From assembly GCA_020846375.1 (NCBI GenBank), contig JADLDZ010000072.1:1-24068 (forward strand): 24,068 nt of DNA, given 5' to 3'. Source of the DNA: Nitrospirales bacterium (lineage in GTDB: Bacteria; Nitrospirota; Thermodesulfovibrionia; Thermodesulfovibrionales; Dissulfurispiraceae). The translations under genes and the position numbers were made by a program. A model generated the notes under the pieces. That model saw nothing but the letters and a program-made list of their open reading frames with translations, made no database searches and was not told where the DNA came from. How positions within the stretch are numbered: the first letter of the stretch is position 1; the number at the start of each line of letters is the position of its first letter. Below, in pieces: positions 1 to 7,636 of this stretch.

Positions 1-110
1 GGCGAGGCGCTGATTTCGGCTCCGTCTTGAGGAATTCTCTCTTGAATACGTAGCCTCTCATTGACGATAGAAGAGATTTCCACCTTCTCTCTCTCCTTTG
101 GAAAAATCAT
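1..110 (-). CDS. Partial ORF coupled to the methyltransferase gene (runs off window)
   Basis: An open frame begins at an ATG that overlaps the stop of the methyltransferase gene in an ATGA arrangement, with AAAAAGGA just upstream. It stays open for 36 codons to the window edge, starting MIFPKEREKVEISSIVNERL. The coupling is the same as that between the endonuclease and methyltransferase genes, which argues for a third gene in the module. I do not recognise the product. A competing reading starts at an overlapping ATG (121-123, minus), begins MKKEYDFSKGER and stops after 21 codons at 58-60. That string resembles the N-terminus of small antitoxin-like proteins, and the VEISSIVNERLR piece in the first frame resembles the C-terminal part of such proteins. 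The stretch may therefore be an antitoxin gene damaged by a frameshift or deletion. Both readings are inference. Confidence 0.35.
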   Translation of the reverse strand, partial: MIFPKEREKVEISSIVNERLRIQERIPQDGAEISAS

Positions 111-1771
111 ATTCCTTTTTCATCTGTTTGCCTCCCTATAGTGCATTGTTTCATGATCGACGTATTTTTGCAAGCGTGGCGCGTAGCTTCTCCCTCATCG
201 TTAAAAAGACCAAGCTGATTGAACCTCTTTGGACTCGAAAACTGCGGTATGAGGTCCGCTAAAAATGCGGCATCGACACTGCCTAGCTCCCGTGGCTCGA
301 GTTTATGAAGCCCGCCGCCGTAGACGCGTCCTTCGCCCAATAGCTCAGCCGGCGCAATTTGATTAAGTCTCTCCCAAATACTACGAATAAGGGTTAAATT
401 TTTGTCGAGTGTGCGCATGAGCGGCGCCGTAGGGTACATTGCTAGATACACGTTTGCCACAGTGGCACGAGACTTGTTGAGAATGAAGCGGAAGGGACGA
501 CCGTTCCTCGTGTCGCCGCGGCCAAGGTATGTGCAAACGATCGGTGCCGCTGGGCGGTGCTCCTGGATGTACCACGGCGAGCGGTGGCTACAAAGATACC
601 GTTGGTGAAGCTTGCGCGCCTTGCCTTCCTGGAGATAGGCGAACAGGGTGGGAAAGCACTTTTGGATTTCTTCTTCGGAGAGTGTCGTATCGAGGAGGAA
701 TAGGCGGCGCTCAATATCAGGGGAGCCGTCCTCCCTTGGCCTGACTTCGTCTTGCACAAGATGGCGTGGGCCTGGAAGGATGGGCGTGAAGGCCTCCACT
801 GGTAACCCCCGTAAGGCAATCTCCTCTTCGGAGAGAATGAAGTAGCTGTTGTCTCCCGTGGCGAGGCCTCGCTTTATTTGGAATAAGTCTGAAAGTGTAT
901 GGATGCCGGAGTGGCTGCGCACGTCGGAAGCGGGAAAGCGTGTCCATTTTGGCTCACGCCCAAGAGCGAGGGATGAAACAGAGCGGGAAATTGCTGGCTC
1001 AAAGAGCGTGCCTCCGAAAGTGAACTTCACTTCGTGGCCGGCGGGCGGGGGAGTGTTGCGGAACCATACGATGGCCGAAGAGACGAGTGCATCGGTGAAT
1101 TGTACATCGTTTGGGTCGAAGCGGTGGATATGCAGAAGCGTAACGCGGTCGAGGAGGTACCGCTTCACGGCCTGGCCATAGTTCACGTCCATGAACTCGC
1201 TTGGAATCAGCCAGCCGGTGACGCTGTCGGCGGCCATCCACGCATGAGCAAGACCGAGAAAGTGGCAATAGAGGCCAGCAAGGCCACTGATCTGCATGCC
1301 ACTGGCCTGCTTTGTGCGGAGCTGCAAGCGAGCCTTTTCGCTGTTTTGGAGATGATGATGCCGCACGTAGGGCGGATTACAGATGACGACGTTGAAGCGG
1401 GGAATAGGCGCGGCGCGCGTGAAGTCAGCGAGTTCCAGAGCTAGACCGTTGTCATGCCAAAGCTCCGATGCTGGCTTGCCGTAGTGAGGGTCAATCTCGA
1501 AGCCAAGGGCCTCAGCGATGCGCTTTCTTGGGAAGGCTTTTAAGAGCGCTGAGTAAAACGAGCCGGTACCGGCAGCTGGGTCGAGAAAGTGTACCTTTGC
1601 GTCCGGAGGCAGAAGGGTCGCCGCGTACCGGAGAATGTCCTCAGCCAGTGCGGTTGGCGTAGCAAACTGGCCGAGACGATTACGTTCGGCCTGGGTCTTC
1701 TGGCCATCAAGGGAGGCTTGCAGCACGAGGCGCTGACTTTCTGTCACGTCGATGTTCCGGCTCATACTCAT
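107..1771 (-). CDS. Type II N6-adenine DNA methyltransferase, XamI-system type
   Basis: The 554-residue product methylates adenine in a specific DNA site and so protects host DNA from the adjacent nuclease. Motif X-like GQFATPTALAEDIL lies at residues 34-47, the AdoMet-binding motif I DPAAGTGSF at 64-72 and the catalytic motif IV NPPY at 132-135. A long C-terminal part probably holds the target recognition domain. The order X-I-IV-TRD is the gamma class, typical of stand-alone type II adenine methyltransferases. The start overlaps the endonuclease stop as ATGA (1768-1771), so translation is probably coupled; a second Met (MSRNIDV) lies two codons in. The pairing with a XamI-family nuclease predicts the target GTCGAC. 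Base composition is visibly less GC-rich than the core genes to the right, consistent with horizontal acquisition. Family assignment is firm; specificity is inferred from the partner. Confidence 0.9.
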   Translation of the reverse strand: MSMSRNIDVTESQRLVLQASLDGQKTQAERNRLGQFATPTALAEDILRYAATLLPPDAKVHFLDPAAGTGSFYSALLKAFPRKRIAEALGFEIDPHYGKPASELWHDNGLALELADFTRAAPIPRFNVVICNPPYVRHHHLQNSEKARLQLRTKQASGMQISGLAGLYCHFLGLAHAWMAADSVTGWLIPSEFMDVNYGQAVKRYLLDRVTLLHIHRFDPNDVQFTDALVSSAIVWFRNTPPPAGHEVKFTFGGTLFEPAISRSVSSLALGREPKWTRFPASDVRSHSGIHTLSDLFQIKRGLATGDNSYFILSEEEIALRGLPVEAFTPILPGPRHLVQDEVRPREDGSPDIERRLFLLDTTLSEEEIQKCFPTLFAYLQEGKARKLHQRYLCSHRSPWYIQEHRPAAPIVCTYLGRGDTRNGRPFRFILNKSRATVANVYLAMYPTAPLMRTLDKNLTLIRSIWERLNQIAPAELLGEGRVYGGGLHKLEPRELGSVDAAFLADLIPQFSSPKRFNQLGLFNDEGEATRHACKNTSIMKQCTIGRQTDEKGI

Positions 1772-2736
1772 AATCCGAACTTGGCGAGGTCGTCAATGCG
1801 GTGTTCCCATACCCAGTCGATGCCCTCGGCCGCCTCGTATCCAAGATAGCCGCTGTCGAAGTAGCCGCAAAGAAAAAGATTGAACTGCACCTTTTTCTTC
1901 CCGTAGGTGCTGCGAAGCTGCGCTATCTTCACGGCCTCCTCCTTGCGCCGCTTGTTGGTGTTGGTGAAATCGCCTGCTGATTTTGCCTCAAAGAAGATTG
2001 GAAAGTTGCCCTTCCTCGTTGCTTTCGGGCTGATGACAGCATCGATGGGGATGATGACGCTCTGGATGCCGCCTTCGAGTTTCACGGGCACGTTCATGCG
2101 GAAGCTGAATGTGCCGGGCGGCATCGCATCAAACTTTGCCCCGTCGCAGCCGTGGAGTTGCCTGTAATTGTGGGCTTCAAGCCATGCCTTGATAGCCGCA
2201 AGCTGACGTTTCTCCTGGGCGTTGCGGATAATGGGATTTGCAACTGCGCCGCAGAGTCGGTCGGCAACGATGGTCGCTGCACGATGGACCTCTATCTCGG
2301 ACGGAGATGGCTCCTTGCGAGAGAGCCATACGAAGATATCCGGATCGGCCATTCTCTCGATGACGGTGGCGATTTTTGCAAGTTCGGTGTCAATAGTGGC
2401 TGCGGCCATGCGCACGGGGAGCTTCTTTTCGATCTCCATACACTTGACGAGATTAGAGGAGATCCCCGAAAGGCCGATAAGTCGGTCAACCGCAAGAGGC
2501 GGGCAAGTTGACATGCGGAGCGTTGGCAAGATCTCCGGATACTTCTCCATTATTGCGGGCTGTATATTTGTAAGATTATCCGTGAAGCGAAGTGCGGCCT
2601 CTACGTCTCTCGTCGTCTGAATCCGTGTCTCACGAAAAGCCTTCGGCGCGAACTGCAGGAACCATTCGTTGTACATATCAACTGATTGAGCGATGTCGGC
2701 TTTCCAGTGACTTGGCTTATCTCGGTTAACTGCCAT
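1768..2736 (-). CDS. XamI-family type II restriction endonuclease
   Basis: The 322-residue protein matches the XamI restriction endonuclease family as I recall it, especially the N-terminus (AVNRDKPSHWKADI, EWFLQFAPKAFRETR) and the middle block AATIVADRLCGAVANPIIRN (154-173). A PD-(D/E)XK-type active site is visible as D232 in IIPIDAVI followed by E250-A-K252 in FFEAKSAGD. XamI itself cuts GTCGAC, as SalI does, so the same or a related site is expected. The start ATG is preceded by AAGGA at a 5-nt spacing. The gene is first in its operon, ahead of the protecting methyltransferase, with a strong promoter about 65-90 bp upstream. No controller (C) gene is seen. Length is close to the family norm and no frameshift is visible, so it looks intact. 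Confidence 0.88.
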   Translation of the reverse strand: MAVNRDKPSHWKADIAQSVDMYNEWFLQFAPKAFRETRIQTTRDVEAALRFTDNLTNIQPAIMEKYPEILPTLRMSTCPPLAVDRLIGLSGISSNLVKCMEIEKKLPVRMAAATIDTELAKIATVIERMADPDIFVWLSRKEPSPSEIEVHRAATIVADRLCGAVANPIIRNAQEKRQLAAIKAWLEAHNYRQLHGCDGAKFDAMPPGTFSFRMNVPVKLEGGIQSVIIPIDAVISPKATRKGNFPIFFEAKSAGDFTNTNKRRKEEAVKIAQLRSTYGKKKVQFNLFLCGYFDSGYLGYEAAEGIDWVWEHRIDDLAKFGL

Positions 2737-2801
2737 TTGATTCCTTAACTGCCCGTCTACCTGCTTACATTATTAATTGGGTTTGTCCTGTGCTTTGGCA
2801 T

Positions 2802-2830
2802 ATTCTATCGCGCCTTGTTATTATTGTCAA
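2802..2830 (-). promoter_or_regulatory. Sigma-70 promoter for the R-M operon
   Basis: On the minus strand a perfect -35 TTGACA (2825-2830) is separated by 17 bp from -10 TAGAAT (2802-2807). The predicted transcript starts near 2795, giving an untranslated leader of about 60 nt before the endonuclease ATG. It is the best-matching sigma-70 promoter I found in the window. No operator or controller-protein box is obvious around it. Confidence 0.75.
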
Positions 2831-3131
2831 TAATTTGGGAAACGAAACCTATTGAAATGTAATGGTACTGCTCTGCATATTCATAAATCCGATTTTTCAG
2901 AAATACGCATAATGCTCGGTGTTTCCAAGACTGATTGCATTGTGCATCACTTGCGAAGAGTTGGCCACTGGTGTAATCTTACCGTTTCTCGCCGAGAATT
3001 GTTGAGAGCGTATTCAGGAGAAAGGGAGAGGTGCACCGCAGGGGATACCCCGAGCACACTACCTGACAACCAGCTGAATAAAAAGGAAAATTATGCAAAT
3101 CTTCCTCCTTCCGGGGCTTCCCCCTTTCCAT
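2831..3131. other. AT-richer intergenic stretch between the R-M promoter and dnaE
   Basis: No convincing gene is seen here. A plus-strand open frame at 2852-3139 has no recognisable protein character. A 19-codon frame (3093-3152, beginning MQIFLLPG) has a plausible ribosome-binding sequence AAAAAGGAAAA and ends just before dnaE; it could be a leader peptide or chance. A short GGGG-ATA-CCCC palindrome lies near 3043-3053. The stretch probably marks the junction between the acquired R-M module and core chromosome, but no flanking direct repeats or integrase are visible. Confidence 0.4.
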
Positions 3132-3161
3132 TTGACTAAATACCTCCGGTAGCGGTACAAT
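3132..3161 (+). promoter_or_regulatory. Sigma-70 promoter abutting the dnaE start codon
   Basis: TTGACT (3132-3137), an 18-bp spacer and TACAAT (3156-3161) form a good promoter, but only 5 bp separate the -10 box from the dnaE ATG at 3167. Transcription would start at about the ATG itself. There is no Shine-Dalgarno sequence before this ATG, and an in-frame stop at 3137-3139 rules out a longer protein. The simplest reading is a leaderless dnaE mRNA. Confidence 0.6.
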
Positions 3162-3166
3162 TTTCC

Positions 3167-6100
3167 ATGCAGCACGCAGATTTCGTTCCCCTCCATTTGC
3201 ATACTGAATACAGCCTCCTGGACGGCGCCATCAAGATCAACGAACTGGTAGAACAGGCAGCCGCTTTCAAGATGCCTGCCGTCGCCATCACCGACCACGG
3301 GAACCTTTTCGGCGCCATCGAATTCTACAAGAAAGCGATCAAGGCGGGGATAAAGCCCATCATCGGGTGCGAGATCTACGTGGCCCCCGGGAGCCGTCTC
3401 GACCGGGGCAAGACGAGCATTGACGGCAATGAGGAGGCGGCTTTCCATCTTATTCTCCTTGCGCGGGACTCCTCCGGGTACCGGAACCTCACCACCCTCG
3501 TTTCGAAGGCGTACCTGGAGGGCTTTTATTACAAACCGCGCATCGACAGGGACCTTCTCGAACAATACAGCGGGGGACTTATCGGCCTCTCGGCATGCCT
3601 GAAGGGGGAGGTGCCCTACTATCTCCAGCGGGGCAACCTGGACAAGGCGCGGGAGGTCGCCCTCCATTACAAGCATATCCTGGGTCCGGAGAACTACTAT
3701 TTCGAGATACAGCATAACGGCCTTTCGGAACAGGAGGAGGTGAACGGAAAGCTCATCGAGCTAGCACGGGACCTCCATATCCCCCTCGTGGCCACCAACG
3801 ACTGCCACTATCTCCGGAGGGACGACGCACGGGCCCATGACATCCTCCTCTGCATCCAGACGGGCAAGACCGTCAAGGACGAGAGGAGAATGAGGATGTC
3901 CACCGACGAATTCTACTTCAAATCCCCCGAGGAGATGAAGACCGCCTTCAGCGACCTCCCCGAGGCGATCGGGAATACGCGGGTGATCGCGGAGAGGTGC
4001 AATCTCGAGTTCACCCTGGGAAAGAGCCTGCTGCCGCGGTATGAGCTCCCCCACGGCGTCACCCCCGAACACTACCTCGAAGAGCTTGCCGTAAAGGGTC
4101 TCACCATGAAGTGCAAAGGCACTCCGCCCCCGGAGTATATCGACCGCCTCCGCCTGGAGCTCCAGGTGATCAGGAAGATGGGCTACTCCTCGTATTTCCT
4201 CATCGTGTGGGATTTCATCAACTACGCCCGGAAGAACGGCATCCCGGTGGGGCCGGGAAGGGGTTCTGCAGCGGGGAGCCTCGTCGCCTATTGTCTGGAA
4301 ATCACCGAAATCGATCCTATCAGATACAACCTCCTCTTCGAGAGGTTCCTCAACCCCGAGAGGGTGAGCATGCCCGATATCGACGTGGACTTCTGCAAGG
4401 ACAGGAGGCCGGAGGTCATCACGTACGTGGCGGAAAAATACGGTGCGGACCATGTCTCCCAGATCATTACCTTCGGGACCATGGCGGCGAAGGCGGCCAT
4501 CAGGGACGTGGGCAGGGTCATGGATGTGCCCTATGCCGAGGTGGACCGGATCGCAAAACTCGTTCCGAACAACGCGAGCCTTGACGACGCCATCAAACTG
4601 GAGCCCCAACTGAAGGAGCTGTACGATACCAACCCCACGGTAAAGGACCTCGTGGATATTGCGAAGAGGCTGGAAGGCCTCTCACGCCACGCCTCCACCC
4701 ATGCCGCCGGCGTGGTTATCGCGCCGGAGCCGCTGACCGAGTTCATGCCCCTCTACAAGAACCCGGCGGAAGAGGTGGTGACCAGCCAGTTCGATATGGG
4801 CTCCGTGGAGAGCGTGGGGCTTCTGAAGTTCGACTTCCTCGGCCTGAAGACCCTCACCATCCTGCAGAGGACCGTGGAGTTCATCCGGCAGCAGGGGGGA
4901 GAGATCGTCCTCCCCGAGATCCCCCTGGAGGACGGGAAGACCTATGCCCTGCTGGGCGCCGGGGATACCACCGCCATCTTCCAGCTCGAAAGCGACGGTA
5001 TGCGCGATATCCTCGTCAAGATGCAGCCCAACCGGTTCGAGGACCTCATCGCCCTCGTGGCGCTGTACCGCCCCGGCCCCATCGGCAGCGGGATGATCGA
5101 CGACTTCATCAAGCGGAAGCGGGGAGACACGGAGGTACAGTACGACCTTCCCCAGTTGAAGGAGATCCTCGACGAAAGCTACGGGGTCATCCTCTACCAG
5201 GAGCAGGTCATGCGCATCGCCAACAGGATAGCGAATTTCTCCCTGGGGCAGGCTGACCTCCTCCGGAGGGCCATGGGGAAGAAGAAGCCGGAGGAGATGG
5301 AGAAGCAGAAGGAGGTCTTCATCAGCGGCGCCGTCGCGAACAACATCCCCGAGAGGAAGGCTGCGAAGCTTTTCGAGCTCATGGCCTTCTTCGCGGAGTA
5401 CGGGTTCAACAAGTCTCATTCCGCGGCATATGCCTATCTGGCCTATCAGACCGCCTATCTGAAGGCGCACTACCCGGTGGCGTTCCTCGCGGCGAACCTT
5501 ACGGCGGATATGGGGGATACCGACCGGATCGTCAAGCTCATCAACGAATGCAGGAACATGGCGATCGAGGTGCTCCCTCCCGATATCAACGAGAGCGAGA
5601 GGGAGTTCAAGATCGTGGGCAACTCCATACGCTTCGGGCTCGAAGCGGTGAAGGGAGTGGGTTCGGCGGCCATCGAGATCATCATCGACGAGAGGCGAAA
5701 CGGGCCTTTTACCGCGTTCGAGGAGTTCCTGTCCCGGGTGGACAATAAGAAGGTGAATAAAAAGGTGGTGGAGAGCCTCATCAAGGCGGGGGCATTCGAC
5801 TCCCTCTGCCGGGAAGGCGGCGCCTCCCCGGAGTATGCGCGGGCGAAGGCGATGGATGTCTTCTCCGCCCCCGGCCGTACCAGGGACAAGGGGCCGGGGC
5901 TCTTCGGGGATATGGAGCCGGCGGCCGATACGGTGCAGCCCTGGGACGAGAAGGCGCTGCTGGGCTATGAGAAGGAGGCGCTCGGTTTCTATATTTCGGG
6001 GCATCCCCTGTCGCGCTACCGGCGGACGCTGGCGTCCATGTCGGTGGACCCGATCTCCCGCATCGGCGACAGGGAGGACAGGGCGGACGTCTGCGTTGCG

Positions 6101-6568
6101 GGGATCATCAACGATATGAAGAGCAAGGCGAAGGAGAAAGGGGTCACCGCCTTCCTGAGTCTCGAGGACGAGACCGGAAATTGCGATGTGCTGGTCTTCC
6201 CCGACCTGTACCGGAAGTACGGCGAGATCCTGAGGAAAGGCAGCCTGGTGATGGTGCGGGGGCAGGTCTCTGCCGCGGAAAAAGGGGCGAAGGTGATGGC
6301 CCGGGAAATACAGGATCTGACGGATATGGAGGTGAACGAGAAGTACGAAGTGAGCCTCCTGGCGGACGATCCCGGGGATGCGATGGCGAAGATACGGAGC
6401 ATCGGCAGCCTGATGGGTGTTGCCTCCAACGGAAGAGACAATGTATCATTATTCTTCCGGATTTTTTTTCCCGATTGCTGCGTTCTTATCGCATCGCAGT
6501 GCAAGCCGTCCGCCGGTTTCATGACGGAGGTGGAAAAGATCACCGGGGAGAAGGTGAAGGTATATTGA
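3167..6568 (+). CDS. dnaE: DNA polymerase III alpha subunit
   Basis: This is the 1133-residue replicative polymerase of the C family, close to the usual length for DnaE1. In order: the PHP domain (HLHTEYSLLDG from residue 10, AITDHG near 42), the palm with PGRGSAAGS (363-371) and the catalytic aspartates PDIDVDF (D404, D406) and D556 in KFDFLGL, the fingers and beta-binding region with GFNKSHSAAYAYLAYQ, a short GLFGD motif near 910 that could contact the sliding clamp, and an OB-fold near 973-1050. The C-terminal 60 residues are shortened and diverged relative to E. coli but still homologous-looking. The only possible start is the ATG at 3167, since an in-frame stop lies 30 bp upstream. accA follows after 87 bp, an association seen in several phyla. 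Confidence 0.97.
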   Translation: MQHADFVPLHLHTEYSLLDGAIKINELVEQAAAFKMPAVAITDHGNLFGAIEFYKKAIKAGIKPIIGCEIYVAPGSRLDRGKTSIDGNEEAAFHLILLARDSSGYRNLTTLVSKAYLEGFYYKPRIDRDLLEQYSGGLIGLSACLKGEVPYYLQRGNLDKAREVALHYKHILGPENYYFEIQHNGLSEQEEVNGKLIELARDLHIPLVATNDCHYLRRDDARAHDILLCIQTGKTVKDERRMRMSTDEFYFKSPEEMKTAFSDLPEAIGNTRVIAERCNLEFTLGKSLLPRYELPHGVTPEHYLEELAVKGLTMKCKGTPPPEYIDRLRLELQVIRKMGYSSYFLIVWDFINYARKNGIPVGPGRGSAAGSLVAYCLEITEIDPIRYNLLFERFLNPERVSMPDIDVDFCKDRRPEVITYVAEKYGADHVSQIITFGTMAAKAAIRDVGRVMDVPYAEVDRIAKLVPNNASLDDAIKLEPQLKELYDTNPTVKDLVDIAKRLEGLSRHASTHAAGVVIAPEPLTEFMPLYKNPAEEVVTSQFDMGSVESVGLLKFDFLGLKTLTILQRTVEFIRQQGGEIVLPEIPLEDGKTYALLGAGDTTAIFQLESDGMRDILVKMQPNRFEDLIALVALYRPGPIGSGMIDDFIKRKRGDTEVQYDLPQLKEILDESYGVILYQEQVMRIANRIANFSLGQADLLRRAMGKKKPEEMEKQKEVFISGAVANNIPERKAAKLFELMAFFAEYGFNKSHSAAYAYLAYQTAYLKAHYPVAFLAANLTADMGDTDRIVKLINECRNMAIEVLPPDINESEREFKIVGNSIRFGLEAVKGVGSAAIEIIIDERRNGPFTAFEEFLSRVDNKKVNKKVVESLIKAGAFDSLCREGGASPEYARAKAMDVFSAPGRTRDKGPGLFGDMEPAADTVQPWDEKALLGYEKEALGFYISGHPLSRYRRTLASMSVDPISRIGDREDRADVCVAGIINDMKSKAKEKGVTAFLSLEDETGNCDVLVFPDLYRKYGEILRKGSLVMVRGQVSAAEKGAKVMAREIQDLTDMEVNEKYEVSLLADDPGDAMAKIRSIGSLMGVASNGRDNVSLFFRIFFPDCCVLIASQCKPSAGFMTEVEKITGEKVKVY

Positions 6569-6579
6569 AAAGGGGCATC

Positions 6580-6613
6580 TCCCTCCTCGGCGAAGCACCT
6601 GCCGGGGGAGGGA
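6580..6613 (+). other. GC-rich hairpin between dnaE and accA
   Basis: The sequence TCCCTCCTCGGC (6580-6591) pairs with GCCGGGGGAGGGA (6601-6613) around a 9-nt loop, with one wobble pair and one bulge. No U-tract follows, so it is not a classical intrinsic terminator. It could set the relative stability of the dnaE and accA parts of a shared transcript. Confidence 0.4.
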
Positions 6614-6655
6614 AAGGTGTGCATTCTATACATATTCGGAGTGGAGCAGGGGGAT

Positions 6656-7636
6656 ATGGGGTATTACCTGGAGTTTGAAAAGCCGCTGGAGGAGCTCGAG
6701 ACGAAGATCGGCGAGCTGAAGAGGCTCTCCGACGGGAACGAAGAAATAGACATTACCGCCGAGATCAAGCGCCTCGAAAAGAAGGCGAAGGAGCTGCGCT
6801 CCGATATCTTCTCGAATCTCACCCCCTGGCAGAAGACCCTGCTGGCGCGCCATCCCGAAAGGCCCTACACCCTCGATTATATCTCCCTCATCGTCGAAGA
6901 CTTCGTGGAGCTGCACGGAGACAGGCGGTTCGCCGACGATCCTGCCATTGTGGGGGGAGTGGGGAAAATAAACGGGACCCCCGTGGTCATTGTCGGACAC
7001 CAGAAGGGCAGGGGGATCAAGGAGAGGATCCAGCGGAATTTCGGGCAGCCCAACCCGGAGGGGTACCGGAAAGCGCTGCGGCTCATGAGGATGGCGGAGC
7101 GCTTCAAACGGCCTCTGGTCACCTTTATCGATACCCCGGGCGCCTATCCCGGGATCGGGGCGGAGGAGCGGGGCCAGGCGGAAGCCATCGCGACCAACCT
7201 GATGGAAATGTCGAAGCTGAAGATCCCCATTGTTTCCATTGTGATCGGGGAGGGCGGAAGCGGCGGCGCCCTCGCCCTGAGCGTTGCCGACAGGCTTTAC
7301 ATGCTGGAGCTCTCGGTCTACTCCGTTATCTCTCCCGAAGGGTGCGCCGCCATTCTCTGGAGAAAGAACGGCGACCTCTCCGCCGAGGATTTTTCGCGGG
7401 CTGCGGATGCTCTCAAGCTCACTGCGCAGGATCTGAAAACCTTCAGGATCATCGACGACATCATCCCCGAACCCCTGGGTGGAGCGCACCGGGACCCCGA
7501 AGCCGCGGCAAAGAGGATCGCCGAATGCATTACGAAGACACTGGAGACACTGCGCGCGAAAAATCCGGGAAAACTGGTGGAAGAGCGGTACAAACGGTTA
7601 CGAAAGATAGACAGTCTTACTCAAACAGCGCAGTAA
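6656..7636 (+). CDS. accA: Acetyl-CoA carboxylase carboxyltransferase subunit alpha
   Basis: The 326-residue alpha subunit pairs with AccD to move the carboxyl group from biotin to acetyl-CoA, the committed step of fatty-acid synthesis. The N-terminus MGYYLEFEKPLEELE is typical of the family. The crotonase-fold core carries VGHQKGRG (113-120), PGAYPGIGAEERGQAEAIA (161-179) and the glycine-rich GEGGSGGALAL (198-208). I chose ATG 6656 on homology, with AGGGGG immediately upstream; an in-frame GTG at 6617 with its own purine-rich sequence would add 13 residues and cannot be excluded. The 3' end overlaps the convergent ftsY gene by 20 bp. accD and accBC are not in the window. Confidence 0.95.
   Translation: MGYYLEFEKPLEELETKIGELKRLSDGNEEIDITAEIKRLEKKAKELRSDIFSNLTPWQKTLLARHPERPYTLDYISLIVEDFVELHGDRRFADDPAIVGGVGKINGTPVVIVGHQKGRGIKERIQRNFGQPNPEGYRKALRLMRMAERFKRPLVTFIDTPGAYPGIGAEERGQAEAIATNLMEMSKLKIPIVSIVIGEGGSGGALALSVADRLYMLELSVYSVISPEGCAAILWRKNGDLSAEDFSRAADALKLTAQDLKTFRIIDDIIPEPLGGAHRDPEAAAKRIAECITKTLETLRAKNPGKLVEERYKRLRKIDSLTQTAQ

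Noticed and set aside
463..478. Sigma-54-like element TGGCACGAGACTTGTT on the plus strand
   Set aside because: It lies inside and antisense to the methyltransferase gene, has no plausible plus-strand gene downstream until dnaE 2.7 kb away, and lacks the -12 GC.
2852..3139. 95-codon plus-strand open frame upstream of dnaE
   Set aside because: No recognisable protein features or ribosome-binding site, and its end overlaps the dnaE promoter; probably chance in a non-coding stretch.
3093..3152. 19-codon leader-like frame before dnaE
   Set aside because: It has a fair ribosome-binding sequence, but no clear promoter lies upstream and it overlaps the predicted dnaE -35 and most of the spacer; kept only as a note.
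4682..6004. 440-codon minus-strand frame opposite dnaE
   Set aside because: An antisense shadow of a high-GC gene; Leu/Arg/Glu/His-rich with no domain, while the plus-strand DnaE is unambiguous.
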